Assembly (NCBI RefSeq): GCF_024346355.1
Contig: NZ_JAGQCU010000009.1
Location: 1-64,000, forward strand
DNA from: Cyanobium sp. ATX 6A2
GTDB taxonomy: Bacteria > Cyanobacteriota > Cyanobacteriia > PCC-6307 > Cyanobiaceae
Direction: 5' to 3'
Length of the DNA: 64,000 bases
Numbering within the stretch: the first letter of the stretch is position 1; each line of letters starts with the position of its first letter. Both the position numbers and the translations under genes were made by a program. This document shows positions 34,270-42,949 of the stretch, piece after piece. The notes under the pieces were generated by a model. The model was not told the DNA's origin. It did no database searches and saw only the letters and a list, made by a program, of their open reading frames with translations.

Positions 34270-34425
34270 ATGGCCCAGCCCCTCGGCACCGCCAGTCCCG
34301 ACCTCGCCAACCTCTGCCCCGGCGCCCGCCAGTGCCCGGTGCTCACCACCGGCAAGAAAAAGAGCTGCAAGCAGAAGAAGTGCTCGAACTGGATGGGCGG
34401 CAAGTGCCGCTGCGGCCGCGACTAG
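34270..34425 (+). CDS. 51-residue Cys-rich protein
   Basis: 51 residues with six cysteines: NLCPGARQCP in the first half, then KKKSCKQKKCSNWMGGKCRCGRD. The Lys-rich CxxxxC and CxC spacing suggests metal binding or a small zinc-ribbon-like fold. No family recognised; it is not a SmtA-type metallothionein. Begins at an ATG with no overlapping longer gene, ends 7 bp before the convergent permease stop. The Fur-type box upstream and iron-transport neighbours suggest metal-dependent control. Confidence 0.65.
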   Translation: MAQPLGTASPDLANLCPGARQCPVLTTGKKKSCKQKKCSNWMGGKCRCGRD

Positions 34426-34432
34426 GTTCCGC

Positions 34433-36001
34433 TCAGGAGCCCGAGCGGCGCTCCAGGCTCGGGATCAGGGCGATCGAGGCGACCAGGCCCAGCACCATGA
34501 TCAGCAGGGCCGGAGCCATGGCCGCCTCCACCCGCTCGTCGCTGGCGTACTGGAACACCCGCACAGCCAGCGTGTCGAAGTTGAACGGACGCAGCGCCAG
34601 GGTGAGGGGGAGTTCCTTCACCACATCCACGAACACCAGCAACCCGCCCATCAGCAGCGGTCCCCGCAGCAGGGGCACATGGATGAGCCGCACAACCGCC
34701 AGCCAGGAATGGCCGAGGCTGCTGGCAGTCTCGTCCATGGTCGGAGGCACCCGCTCCAGCGCGGCGTCCAGGCCCTGCTTGCTCACCGCCATGAAGCGGT
34801 CGCTGTAGCCCCAGAACAGCAGCAGCAGTGGACTCATCAGCAGGGGCCCGCCGATGATCAGCAGCCCAACCCCCAGCACGCTTCCCGGCACGGCATACCC
34901 CAGGCCGGCGACGAAGCTGAGCTGGCGGATCAGGGGTTGGGGGCTCCAGCGGCGGATGATCGCCAGCAGCAGGGCACCGCAGCAGGTGAGCACGGTGGCG
35001 CCCAGGGCCAGGGTGAGGCTGCGGCTGGTGAGCCGCGCCAGTTCGCCAAGAGGCTCGGCGCGCAATGCCGGCCAGCCTTCATTGATCCAGAGGGCCGGGA
35101 TGGCCACAGCCATCAGGGGCGGCAGAGCCGTGACCAGCTGCGCCAGGGCCGCACGCCAGCCGTGCAGGGGCCAGCTGAAGGGCCGCTCGTTGTCACTTTC
35201 CAGGTTCCAGCGCTGGCTGCGTCCGCGCAGCTGCCGCTCCAGGGCGATCATCACCCCCACGATCGCGAGAGCCACCAGCGAGAGCAGCGCCGCCCCCTGG
35301 GGGTCACCGTCCACCTGCCAGCGATCGAGAATCCCGGCCGAGAGGCTGGGTACGCCCAGCAGCCGCACGGCCCCCAGCTCGTTCACCACCTCCATGGCAC
35401 TGAGGGCCACGCCGGCGCCGATGGCGGGCAGGGCCACCGGCAGAGCCACACGGAAGAAGCTCGTCCAGGGGCCCAGGCCGAGACTGAGACTGGCCTCCAC
35501 CAGGCGACGACCACCCGCCGAGAAGCTCTCCGTGGTGAGCAGAAACACATAGCTGTAGTTGGCCAGGGTGAGGAGCGCGATGGCCCAGCCGAGCCCGTGG
35601 ATGCGCAGGGCCCGGTGGCTGCCCCAGTCGATCAGGCTTGCGGCCAGCAGATAGGCCGGAAACGCCATCGGCACCAGCTGGGCGATGCGCAGCAGACGCC
35701 TCCCGGGAAAGCGGCACACCGCGGTGAGCCAGCCGATCCCCGTGCCCAGCAGCGCCCCCAGCACGCCCTCGCCGCCCACCAGCAGCAGGGTGCCGCGGAT
35801 CTGGGCGGCCCCATCAAGCCCCAGTCCCAGAGGGCTGGTCTGCGCGGCGAAGAGCGCGTCCCAGAACAGGGCGAGCAGGGGAAGCAGGGCCAGAAGGCCG
35901 ATGCCCAGGGCCGCGAGGATGAGCCCCGAGCGGCCCTGACCGGCCGCCGGGGACACGCCTGTGGGTTGAGGTGCGGCAAGCGCTGTTGATTCCATCGCCA
36001 C
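34433..36001 (-). CDS. futB: ferric iron ABC transporter permease (FutB-like, copy 1)
   Basis: 522 residues with about 12 membrane segments and two ABC permease EAA loops: VEASLSLGLGPWTSFFRVALPVALP and METASSLGHSWLAVVRLIHV region. This fused double-permease layout is that of FbpB/FutB. It moves Fe3+ handed over by the periplasmic FutA across the inner membrane. 18 bp after futA on the same strand. No ATPase follows; the FutC at 40-41 kb probably serves it. Confidence 0.88.
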   Translation of the reverse strand: MAMESTALAAPQPTGVSPAAGQGRSGLILAALGIGLLALLPLLALFWDALFAAQTSPLGLGLDGAAQIRGTLLLVGGEGVLGALLGTGIGWLTAVCRFPGRRLLRIAQLVPMAFPAYLLAASLIDWGSHRALRIHGLGWAIALLTLANYSYVFLLTTESFSAGGRRLVEASLSLGLGPWTSFFRVALPVALPAIGAGVALSAMEVVNELGAVRLLGVPSLSAGILDRWQVDGDPQGAALLSLVALAIVGVMIALERQLRGRSQRWNLESDNERPFSWPLHGWRAALAQLVTALPPLMAVAIPALWINEGWPALRAEPLGELARLTSRSLTLALGATVLTCCGALLLAIIRRWSPQPLIRQLSFVAGLGYAVPGSVLGVGLLIIGGPLLMSPLLLLFWGYSDRFMAVSKQGLDAALERVPPTMDETASSLGHSWLAVVRLIHVPLLRGPLLMGGLLVFVDVVKELPLTLALRPFNFDTLAVRVFQYASDERVEAAMAPALLIMVLGLVASIALIPSLERRSGS

Positions 36002-36019
36002 TGTGCGGGACGCCTGGAC

Positions 36020-37066
36020 CTATTTCCAGCCACCCTGTTGCATCAGCTGCACGGCTTCGCGGTTGCGCTGACCGAGCTGCTGGATCGTCACCGGAGTGGC
36101 CTTGAACGTGCCAAAGCTCTGCAGCGTGGGGTTGTTGCCCCATCCCTTCACGGGGTATTCGTTGTTCGCCCCGGCGTAGCCTTCGCCCGCGGTGGGGGAG
36201 GAGAGAAACTCCAGCAGCCTGCGGGCCCCCTCCGGATTGCCGGACGTTCTGGTCACCCCACCGCCGGTGACATTCACGTGGGTGGGATCGACCCACACCA
36301 CCTTCACCTTGCGGGCATTCGCCTTGTCGGTGGCGTTGTCGGAGGTGAGCAGGCGGGCGAGATAGTAGGTGTTGGCCACGGTGGCGCCGCAATCGCCCTG
36401 GCCCACCGCGCGCACCATGGTGGTGTCGGAGGTGAAGAAGGGCTGCTTGACGTTGGCGACCATGCCCTTCAGCCAGCGCTCGGTGGTGGCTTTGCCGGCA
36501 CGCTGCAGCACATCGGCGGTGAGGGACTGGCTGTAGACGCTGGAGCGGTCGCGCATGCAGAGCTTGCCCTTCAGTTCCGCCCGGGTGAGATCGCCGTAGG
36601 TACGGATCAGACTGGGATTCACCTGCGCGGGATTGACCATCACCGGCCGTGCCCGGCGGGTGAGCGCGAACCAGTGGCCGTTGGGGTCGCGCAGATTAGC
36701 CGGTACGTCTCTCTTGAGCGCGGCCGAGTTGATCGGGCGGAACAGATTCAGCTCCTGGGCTCTGATCAGGCGAGCGGCATCCACTGTCACGAGCACGTCG
36801 GCGGGGCTGTTGGCACCCTCTCGGCGCAGGCGCTCGATCATCGCATCATCTTTTCCTTCAATGAGATTCACCTTGATTCCCGTTTGACGGGTGAACTGTG
36901 CGTAGAGTTCTTTGTCGGTGTTGTAGTGGCGGCCGGAATAGACATTCACAACCTTGTTGCGACTCTGGGCTTGGGCCGTGGCGGTGATGGCACCCAGCAA
37001 ACTCAGACTGCTCACGGCAGCCAGGCCAAGGCGGAATGGCCTGGCGTTGAAGAGGAACTTGATCAT
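36020..37066 (-). CDS. futA: periplasmic ferric-iron-binding protein FutA/IdiA
   Basis: 348 residues: signal peptide (LAAVSSLSLLGAITATAQA) then VVNVYSGRHYNTDKELYAQF with the first iron-ligand Tyr region, and YSQSL, NTYYLARL supplying the later tyrosines of the FutA/FbpA site. It captures Fe3+ in the periplasm for FutB; IdiA homologues also protect photosystem II under iron shortage. Start at the ATG of MIKFLFN. Upstream lies the tandem porin gene. Confidence 0.92.
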   Translation of the reverse strand: MIKFLFNARPFRLGLAAVSSLSLLGAITATAQAQSRNKVVNVYSGRHYNTDKELYAQFTRQTGIKVNLIEGKDDAMIERLRREGANSPADVLVTVDAARLIRAQELNLFRPINSAALKRDVPANLRDPNGHWFALTRRARPVMVNPAQVNPSLIRTYGDLTRAELKGKLCMRDRSSVYSQSLTADVLQRAGKATTERWLKGMVANVKQPFFTSDTTMVRAVGQGDCGATVANTYYLARLLTSDNATDKANARKVKVVWVDPTHVNVTGGGVTRTSGNPEGARRLLEFLSSPTAGEGYAGANNEYPVKGWGNNPTLQSFGTFKATPVTIQQLGQRNREAVQLMQQGGWK

Positions 37067-37085
37067 GATTGTGGGGGAATGAACG

Positions 37086-37113
37086 CCAGGGGCCGAGACG
37101 AATCGCCCCCTGG
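37086..37113 (-). terminator. hairpin between porin and futA
   Basis: CCAGGGG (37086-37092) pairs with CCCCTGG (37107-37113) around a 14-nt loop, 20 bp upstream of futA and 48 bp after the porin stop. No T-tract, so it is a weak terminator at best; it may instead act as an RNA processing or stabilising element that sets different porin and futA levels from one transcript. Confidence 0.35.
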
Positions 37114-37161
37114 TCATGAGGGGGAGTGAGGAGAGGGGAAGAGGTGCTTTGCGGCTCTGGA

Positions 37162-38661
37162 TCAGAACCGGAACGTGGTCTGGATCACGCCGCCCCAGGC
37201 GTCGTTGCCGCTGTTGCTAGCCACGTCGCTGCCGTAGAACACGGCCGGGGTGATGGTGATGTTGTCGGTCACCCGGAAGCGGTAGAACAGCTCGTAGAGC
37301 ATGGAGTTGTTCTCGCCGCCGGTGAAGGGAGGCTGGCCCAAGGCGAAGCCAGCGGCATTGCCGGCCCAGCCCACATCGCTCCACTGCAGACCGGCCATCC
37401 AGGACTGGGAATCATCCAGTCCGCCGCTGGCCCAGTTGTAGCCGTAGCCCAGGCTGATCGAGGGGATCCAGGTGCTCTCGATCGGGCTCCAGTAGCCAGC
37501 GAGCGAGAGGCTATTGTTGTTGCCCCCATCCGGCACCCGGCTGCTGAAGTTGGCATTTCGCAGGCTGGAGTTCTCGGTGCCGTAGCGGTAGCCCAGGGCC
37601 ACACCCCAGTTGCGGCCCCGGTAGCCCAGCTGTGTGAGGGCGTTGATGCCGCTGTCGGAGCTGAAGGCGCCGACGCTGGAATCGGCGAAGCCATTGTTGG
37701 CCACGTAGTTGGTGTCGAACGTGACGTAGGGATTGCCCTTCTCCACCTGCTGGCGCCAGCTCAGGCCCACGCCGGCACCGGTCGCTTTGTTGTAGGTGCC
37801 GGAGGCTCCGGCGAGGCCAAAGAAATCGAGGATGTCTGACTTGTAGGCGCTGGGGATGAAGGAGAGCATCTCGGTGTTGCGGGCCAGGGGACCCACCGTG
37901 ACGTTGAAGCTCTCGCCCACCGGGAAGCGGTAGAAGAGGCGATCGATCTCGACGCTGTCGTCGGTGCCGGTGGCCTTGTCGAGGGTGAAGATCCCGCTGC
38001 GGAAGGGCAGGGAGCTGAAGTTGCCGGAGCGCAGGCGGGTGCGCAGCAGGTCCTTGCCCGTGAAGCTGGTGTCGAGGACGAGCCGCAGGTCGTAGTTGAA
38101 CGTGGTCTCGTTCGGGCGGGCCGGGCGGCTGCCGTCGGAGGCGCGCAGCGGGCTGTCGAAGTCGGGGGAGCCAGCCAGGATGAAGCTGGCCTCACCGCGC
38201 AGCTTGGTGGTGGTGGAGAACTGGTTGGCCTCCAGCTCCCCCACCTTGGCCTCGAGGCCATCGACGCGGCCCTTGAGGATGGCGAGTTCCCGCTCGAACT
38301 CGGCCATCAGGCGCTTGAGCTCGTCGGTCACCTCGGTGACGCGATCGAGGCAGGCATTGAGCAGGGCGGCGGCCTCGAAGCGGGTCATGGCCCGCTGGCC
38401 CTTGAAGGTGCCGTCGGGGTAGCCGGCCACGCAGCCGTAGCGCTCGATCAGGTTGGCGAGCGCCTGGTAGGCCCAGTCCGTGGGGCGCACGTCGGGGAAC
38501 TGGGAGATGCTGGTGACCTGATCCAGTGAGCCCGAATCGCCGTAGCGACTCAGCTCTTCGAGCGCCAGATCGCGGCCGCCCAGATCAGCGGCACTGGCCA
38601 GGCACGGGGTGAACAGGCCGGCGCTGATCAGCGCCAGGGCCAGGGATTGGCTTGAAGCCAT
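37162..38661 (-). CDS. SLH-domain porin (OprB type), copy 1
   Basis: 499 residues: signal peptide, SLH domain (FPDVRPTDWAYQALANLIERYGC ... FKGQRAMTRFEAAALLNACL), a coiled-coil stalk (VTDELKRLMAEFERELAILK, GLEAKVGELEANQFSTTTKL), then a 16-strand-type barrel ending WGGVIQTTFRF with terminal Phe. Typical cyanobacterial outer-membrane porin tethered to peptidoglycan by SLH. Tandem with copy 2 and inside the iron operon; porins of this kind (for example Slr1908) have been linked to iron passage in Synechocystis. Confidence 0.92.
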   Translation of the reverse strand: MASSQSLALALISAGLFTPCLASAADLGGRDLALEELSRYGDSGSLDQVTSISQFPDVRPTDWAYQALANLIERYGCVAGYPDGTFKGQRAMTRFEAAALLNACLDRVTEVTDELKRLMAEFERELAILKGRVDGLEAKVGELEANQFSTTTKLRGEASFILAGSPDFDSPLRASDGSRPARPNETTFNYDLRLVLDTSFTGKDLLRTRLRSGNFSSLPFRSGIFTLDKATGTDDSVEIDRLFYRFPVGESFNVTVGPLARNTEMLSFIPSAYKSDILDFFGLAGASGTYNKATGAGVGLSWRQQVEKGNPYVTFDTNYVANNGFADSSVGAFSSDSGINALTQLGYRGRNWGVALGYRYGTENSSLRNANFSSRVPDGGNNNSLSLAGYWSPIESTWIPSISLGYGYNWASGGLDDSQSWMAGLQWSDVGWAGNAAGFALGQPPFTGGENNSMLYELFYRFRVTDNITITPAVFYGSDVASNSGNDAWGGVIQTTFRF

Positions 38662-38838
38662 GGAAATCCTCACAACGACAGATCGTGACTTACCCCTTCG
38701 GGAAGCAGCGACCGCCACTCTTTTAGCTGCCTCGGCTATGGCGAACTTCCAGGTCTGTCACGATCCCGTGTGATCAATGTTGCACCGACACGTTCCGATC
38801 CGGGTGCGTCTGCCGGGCTCCAGCCTTTGCCGCGCTGT

Positions 38839-40254
38839 TCAGAAGCGAAAGGTGGTCTGCAGTACTCCACCCCAGGCGTCATTGCCGCTGTTGGTGGCCA
38901 CATCACGACCGTAGAAGAGGCCCGGGGTGATGGTGATGTGGTCGCTCAGGTGAATGCGAACGAAGAGTTCGTAGAGCACCCCGTTGTCTGCGCTGCCAGT
39001 GAACGGTGGCTGTCCCACGGCGATGCCGGCGGTGGTTCCAGGCCAGATCAGATCGTTCCACTGCAGGCCGGCCATCCACGACTGGGAATCGCCCACTGAG
39101 GAGATGGTCCAGTTGTAGCCATAGCCGAGGCTGATCGAGGGGATCCAACTGGTGTCCATCGGGCTCCAGGTCCCAGCGACGGCCAGGCTGTTGCTGTAAG
39201 CGCCAGCGGGCACAGTGGCGTTGAAGTTGGCATCTGCAAGCCTGGAATTCTGGGAGCCATAGCGATAGCTCAGGGCCAGGCCCCAGTTGCTGCCGTGGTA
39301 GCCCAACTGGCTGAGGGCGTTGAGGCCACTCTGGCGGTTGAGCACACCAACGCTGGCGTCGGCGAAGCCGTTGTTCGCCACCACGCTGGCATCCACGGTG
39401 AATGTGGCGGTGCTCGGTTTCGGATGCTGTCGCCAGCTGAAGCCGACGCCAGCCCCGGTGGCCTTGTTGTAGGTGCCGGAGGCGCCCGCCAATGAAAAGA
39501 AGTCGAGCACTTCACTCCTGTACACCGAGGGGAAGAAGGAGAGCATGTCGGTGTTGCGCACAAGGCCACCCACGGTGATGCGCACGTGCTCACCGGCCGG
39601 AAATCCGTAGAAGAGACGATCGACGCGCACGCTGTCGTCGCTGCCCGAGGCCCTGTCGAGGATGAAGATCCCTTCGCGGAAGGGCAGTCTGGAGAAGTTG
39701 CCGGAGCGCAGGCGGGTGCGCAGCAGGTCCTTGCCGGTGAAGCTGGTGTCGAGGACGAGCCGCAGGTCGTAGTTGACGGTGGTTTCGTTCGGCCGGACCG
39801 GGCGGGTGCCGTCGGAGTTGCGCAGCGGGCTCTTGAAGTCGGGGGAGCCGCCCAGGATGAAGCTGGCTTCACCGCGCAGCTTGGTGGTGGTGGAGAACTG
39901 GTTGGCCTCCAGCTCACCCACCTTGGCCTCGAGGCCATCGACGCGGCCCTTGAGGATGGCGAGTTCCCGCTCGAACTCGGCCATCAGGCGCTTGAGCTCG
40001 TCGGTCACCTCGGTGACGCGATCGAGGCAGGCGTTGAGGAGAGCGGCGGCCTCGAAGCGGGTCATGGCCCGCTGGCCTTTGAAGGTGCCGTCGGGGTAGC
40101 CGGCCACGCAGCCGTAGCGCTCGATCAGGTTGGCGAGCGCCTGGTAGGTCCAGTCCGTGGGACGGACGTCCCCGAGCCCGTCCACTGGTGTGGCCCATGC
40201 TGGGCTGGCCAGTGCGGTGCAGGTGAGGGCCAGCGCTGCGGAGCCCGCATTCAT
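38839..40254 (-). CDS. SLH-domain porin (OprB type), copy 2
   Basis: 471 residues with the same signal-SLH-stalk-barrel order as copy 1, ending WGGVLQTTFRF. The SLH/stalk block and part of the barrel are almost identical at DNA level to copy 1, while the loops and signal region differ. Its ATG (40252-40254) overlaps the futC stop (ATGA), so translation is coupled to the iron ATPase. That makes a role in iron entry across the outer membrane plausible. The signal peptide is short (LALTCTALASPAWA). Confidence 0.92.
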   Translation of the reverse strand: MNAGSAALALTCTALASPAWATPVDGLGDVRPTDWTYQALANLIERYGCVAGYPDGTFKGQRAMTRFEAAALLNACLDRVTEVTDELKRLMAEFERELAILKGRVDGLEAKVGELEANQFSTTTKLRGEASFILGGSPDFKSPLRNSDGTRPVRPNETTVNYDLRLVLDTSFTGKDLLRTRLRSGNFSRLPFREGIFILDRASGSDDSVRVDRLFYGFPAGEHVRITVGGLVRNTDMLSFFPSVYRSEVLDFFSLAGASGTYNKATGAGVGFSWRQHPKPSTATFTVDASVVANNGFADASVGVLNRQSGLNALSQLGYHGSNWGLALSYRYGSQNSRLADANFNATVPAGAYSNSLAVAGTWSPMDTSWIPSISLGYGYNWTISSVGDSQSWMAGLQWNDLIWPGTTAGIAVGQPPFTGSADNGVLYELFVRIHLSDHITITPGLFYGRDVATNSGNDAWGGVLQTTFRF

Positions 40255-41288
40255 GCCGGCAGCGCCACCACCTGCTCGCTCACCTCCAGCCGCACCCGCT
40301 CGCCTTCCTGCAGCGCATCCGTGTTGGTACTGATCACCGTCAGGGCGATGTCACCCACGCGTACGCGGTAGAGCTGATCGTGGCCGCGGAATTCGCGCAT
40401 CTCCACCGTCGCCGCGGCCTGGGCATCGGCCACCAGCCGGATCTGTTCGGGGCGCACGGCGATGGTGGTGGGACCCTGGGCCGGAGTCACCAGGGCCAGG
40501 CAGCCCAGCGCCGTGTCCACCGCTGAGCCGTGGGCCTGGCCGCGCAGCAGGTTGGAGCGTCCCAGAAAACTGGCCACGAAGGCGCTGGCCGGCCGCCGGT
40601 AGATGGCATCGGGTGTGCCGCACTGCAGTAGCCGACCCCGCTCCATCACCGCCAGGCGATCGGCCATCACCATGGCCTCCTCCTGGTCGTGCGTCACCAG
40701 AATTGCCGCCGCCCCGGCCCGCTGCAGCAGCCGGCGAACCTCCTGGCGCATCTCCAGGCGCATGGCGGCATCGAGGTTGGAGAAGGGCTCATCGAGCAGC
40801 ACCAGTTCCGGCTGCGGTGCCAGGGTGCGGGCCAGGGCCACCCGCTGCTGCTGGCCGCCGGAGAGCTCATGGGGATAGCGGCGCGCCAGGGCCGTGAGCC
40901 CCACCAGCTCCAGCATGTCTTCGCTGCGGGCCGCCGCCTTGGAGCGGGGCCAGCGGTGCAGGCCGAAGCGCACGTTCTCGCCCACGGTGAGATGGGGGAA
41001 CAGGGCATAGTCCTGAAACACCAGGCCGATGCCGCGCCGCTCCGGTCGCCAGCCGGTGATCTCGATGCCGTGCTGCCACACCGAGCCGGCGTCCACCGTT
41101 TCCAGGCCGGCGATCATCCGCAGGGTGGTGGTCTTGCCGCAGCCGGAGGGGCCCAGCAGGGCCATCAGTTCGCCCTGCTCCAGGCTGAAGCTCACGCTGT
41201 CCACGGCGGGGCTGCCGTTGGCGAACTGGCGGCAGAGGCCCCGCACCTCCAGGAGTGGAATTGAGTGGGACGAAGCGTTCATCGGCAT
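40251..41288 (-). CDS. futC: ferric iron ABC transporter ATPase FutC
   Basis: 345 residues: Walker A GPSGCGKTTT, Q-loop VFQDYALFPH, signature LSGGQQQRVALART, Walker B LVLLDEPFSNLD, H-loop VTHDQEEA, then a C-terminal regulatory OB-type domain (TIAVRPEQIRL ... DQLYRVRVGDIAL). FbpC/FutC type. The start overlaps the permease stop by 10 nt; its stop overlaps the porin start. It is the only iron-type ATPase in the island and could power both permeases. Confidence 0.92.
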   Translation of the reverse strand: MPMNASSHSIPLLEVRGLCRQFANGSPAVDSVSFSLEQGELMALLGPSGCGKTTTLRMIAGLETVDAGSVWQHGIEITGWRPERRGIGLVFQDYALFPHLTVGENVRFGLHRWPRSKAAARSEDMLELVGLTALARRYPHELSGGQQQRVALARTLAPQPELVLLDEPFSNLDAAMRLEMRQEVRRLLQRAGAAAILVTHDQEEAMVMADRLAVMERGRLLQCGTPDAIYRRPASAFVASFLGRSNLLRGQAHGSAVDTALGCLALVTPAQGPTTIAVRPEQIRLVADAQAAATVEMREFRGHDQLYRVRVGDIALTVISTNTDALQEGERVRLEVSEQVVALPA

Positions 41289-42946
41289 GGCGGAGGGGAT
41301 GTCGACAGGGATGGAGCCGGAGCTGCGGGCATCGCGGTGGTCTGCGGCCGCTCCCGATCGCGCCGCAGCACCACGCCCACGGCCAGGGCCGAGAAGGCGA
41401 TGATTGCCGCGGCGTAGGGCGCCGCCTCCACCAGCATTCCCTCCGAGGTGCGCGAGAACATCTGGATCGCCAGGGGTCTGAATCCAGGTGGTGCCAGCAG
41501 GAAGGCGATGGGGAGCTCCTTCATCACGGTGACGAACACCAGCACCACCGCCGCCACCAGCCCCGGCTGGATCAGCGGCAGGGTGGCTCGCCGGAAACTG
41601 GCCAGGGGCCCGAGGCCGAGGGCGCGGGCTGCCTCCTCGATCGCCGGCCGGGCCTGATACAGGGCGCTGCGGATCGGGCCGATGGCCAGCGCCAGGAAGG
41701 CCAGGGCATACACCAGCACCAGCAGGCCGTGGGTCTGGTAGAGCCAGGGGGCGCTGCGCAGCGTGAAGAACACGAAGGCCAGGGCGAAGGCCAGGGCGGG
41801 CACGGCATAGCCCACGAACGACAACCGGTTCACCCAGCGCGACAGGCGCCCGGGGAAGCGCACCGCCAGCACGGCCACCGGAATCGCCATCAGGCCGGCC
41901 AGCAGGGCTGCGGGGGCAGCCACGCTCAGCGACTGGCCAAAGCTGCCCAGCAACCCCTGCCAGGTGGCCTGGGAGACGCCACGGCTGATCCAGAAGCTGA
42001 GCACGGCCACGGGCAGGCCGAGGGCCGCGGTGGCCACGGCGATGGCGAACAGCAGACCCAGCACCTGCCCCCAGGCCGGCAGCCGCAGCGGGGCCAGGGG
42101 CCGGCCACTGCCGGTGCCACTGCCGCTGTAGTGCTGCCCCTGGCGCAGCCGGCTCTCGACCCACACCACCAGCAGGGCGATGGCGATCAGGATCAGCGAC
42201 AGCCAGGCCGAATAGAGGAGGTCGTAGGCGATGGCGTACTGCTGGTAGATCACGTAGGAGAACACCCGGAAGCGCATCAGCGCCACGGCGCCGAAGTCGC
42301 CGAGCACGTAGAGCCCCACCACCAGCCAGCCGGCCATCAGAGCCGGCATCAGGTGCGGCAGGGTGACCCGACGGAACACCTGGCGGGGGCTGGCCCCCAG
42401 GGCCCGGGCCGTTTCCTCCAGGCTGGCCTCGAGGCCGGCGAAGGCCGCCCGCAGGTTGAGGTAGAGGTAGGGATAGCAATAGAGGCTCAGGGCCAGGGTG
42501 GCGCCCCACAAGCCCTGGGGCCTGGGGATGGTGACGCCGATGGTCTGGTTGAGAAAGCCGTAGTTGCCGGCCAGGCCGATCAGGGCGTAGGCCATCACGT
42601 AGCCCGGCACCGCCAGGGGCAGCACCGCCAGCAGGTTGAGCCAGCGGCGGCCGTGCAGGTTGGTGCGGCTCAACAGCCAGGCCAGCGGCAGGGCGATCAG
42701 GGTGCTGAGCGTGAGCACGCCCACGGTGAGGGCAGCGGTGTTGGCCAACAGCTCCACGGTGCGCCAGCGCCACAGCAGCGCCGCCACCTGGGCTGGCTCG
42801 GCCTCGCTGGCCCGCAGCAGCAGGTACACCAGCGGCAGCACCATCAGCCCGGCCACCGCCAGCCCCAGGCCGCTGAACAGCAGCCTGGCCAGCGGCAGGC
42901 TGGGGCGTCGACGCGCGGAACGCTGTGGCGGGGCTGCGATCAGCAA
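41279..42946 (-). CDS. futB: ferric iron ABC transporter permease (FutB-like, copy 2)
   Basis: 555 residues, about 12 membrane segments with two EAA loops (EETARALGASPRQVFRRVTLP and EEAARALGLGPLASFRRATLP). Same fused arrangement as copy 1. Three bp after the binding-protein gene and overlapping futC, so it forms a full importer with its neighbours. Substrate Fe3+ by context. Confidence 0.9.
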   Translation of the reverse strand: MLIAAPPQRSARRRPSLPLARLLFSGLGLAVAGLMVLPLVYLLLRASEAEPAQVAALLWRWRTVELLANTAALTVGVLTLSTLIALPLAWLLSRTNLHGRRWLNLLAVLPLAVPGYVMAYALIGLAGNYGFLNQTIGVTIPRPQGLWGATLALSLYCYPYLYLNLRAAFAGLEASLEETARALGASPRQVFRRVTLPHLMPALMAGWLVVGLYVLGDFGAVALMRFRVFSYVIYQQYAIAYDLLYSAWLSLILIAIALLVVWVESRLRQGQHYSGSGTGSGRPLAPLRLPAWGQVLGLLFAIAVATAALGLPVAVLSFWISRGVSQATWQGLLGSFGQSLSVAAPAALLAGLMAIPVAVLAVRFPGRLSRWVNRLSFVGYAVPALAFALAFVFFTLRSAPWLYQTHGLLVLVYALAFLALAIGPIRSALYQARPAIEEAARALGLGPLASFRRATLPLIQPGLVAAVVLVFVTVMKELPIAFLLAPPGFRPLAIQMFSRTSEGMLVEAAPYAAAIIAFSALAVGVVLRRDRERPQTTAMPAAPAPSLSTSPPPCR

Positions 42947-42949
42947 GCG

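Noticed and set aside
40251-42773. Apparent 840-residue fusion of a repetitive N-terminus with FutC
   Set aside because: The first 490 codons are an off-frame reading of the permease gene; FutC begins at its own ATG near 41288.
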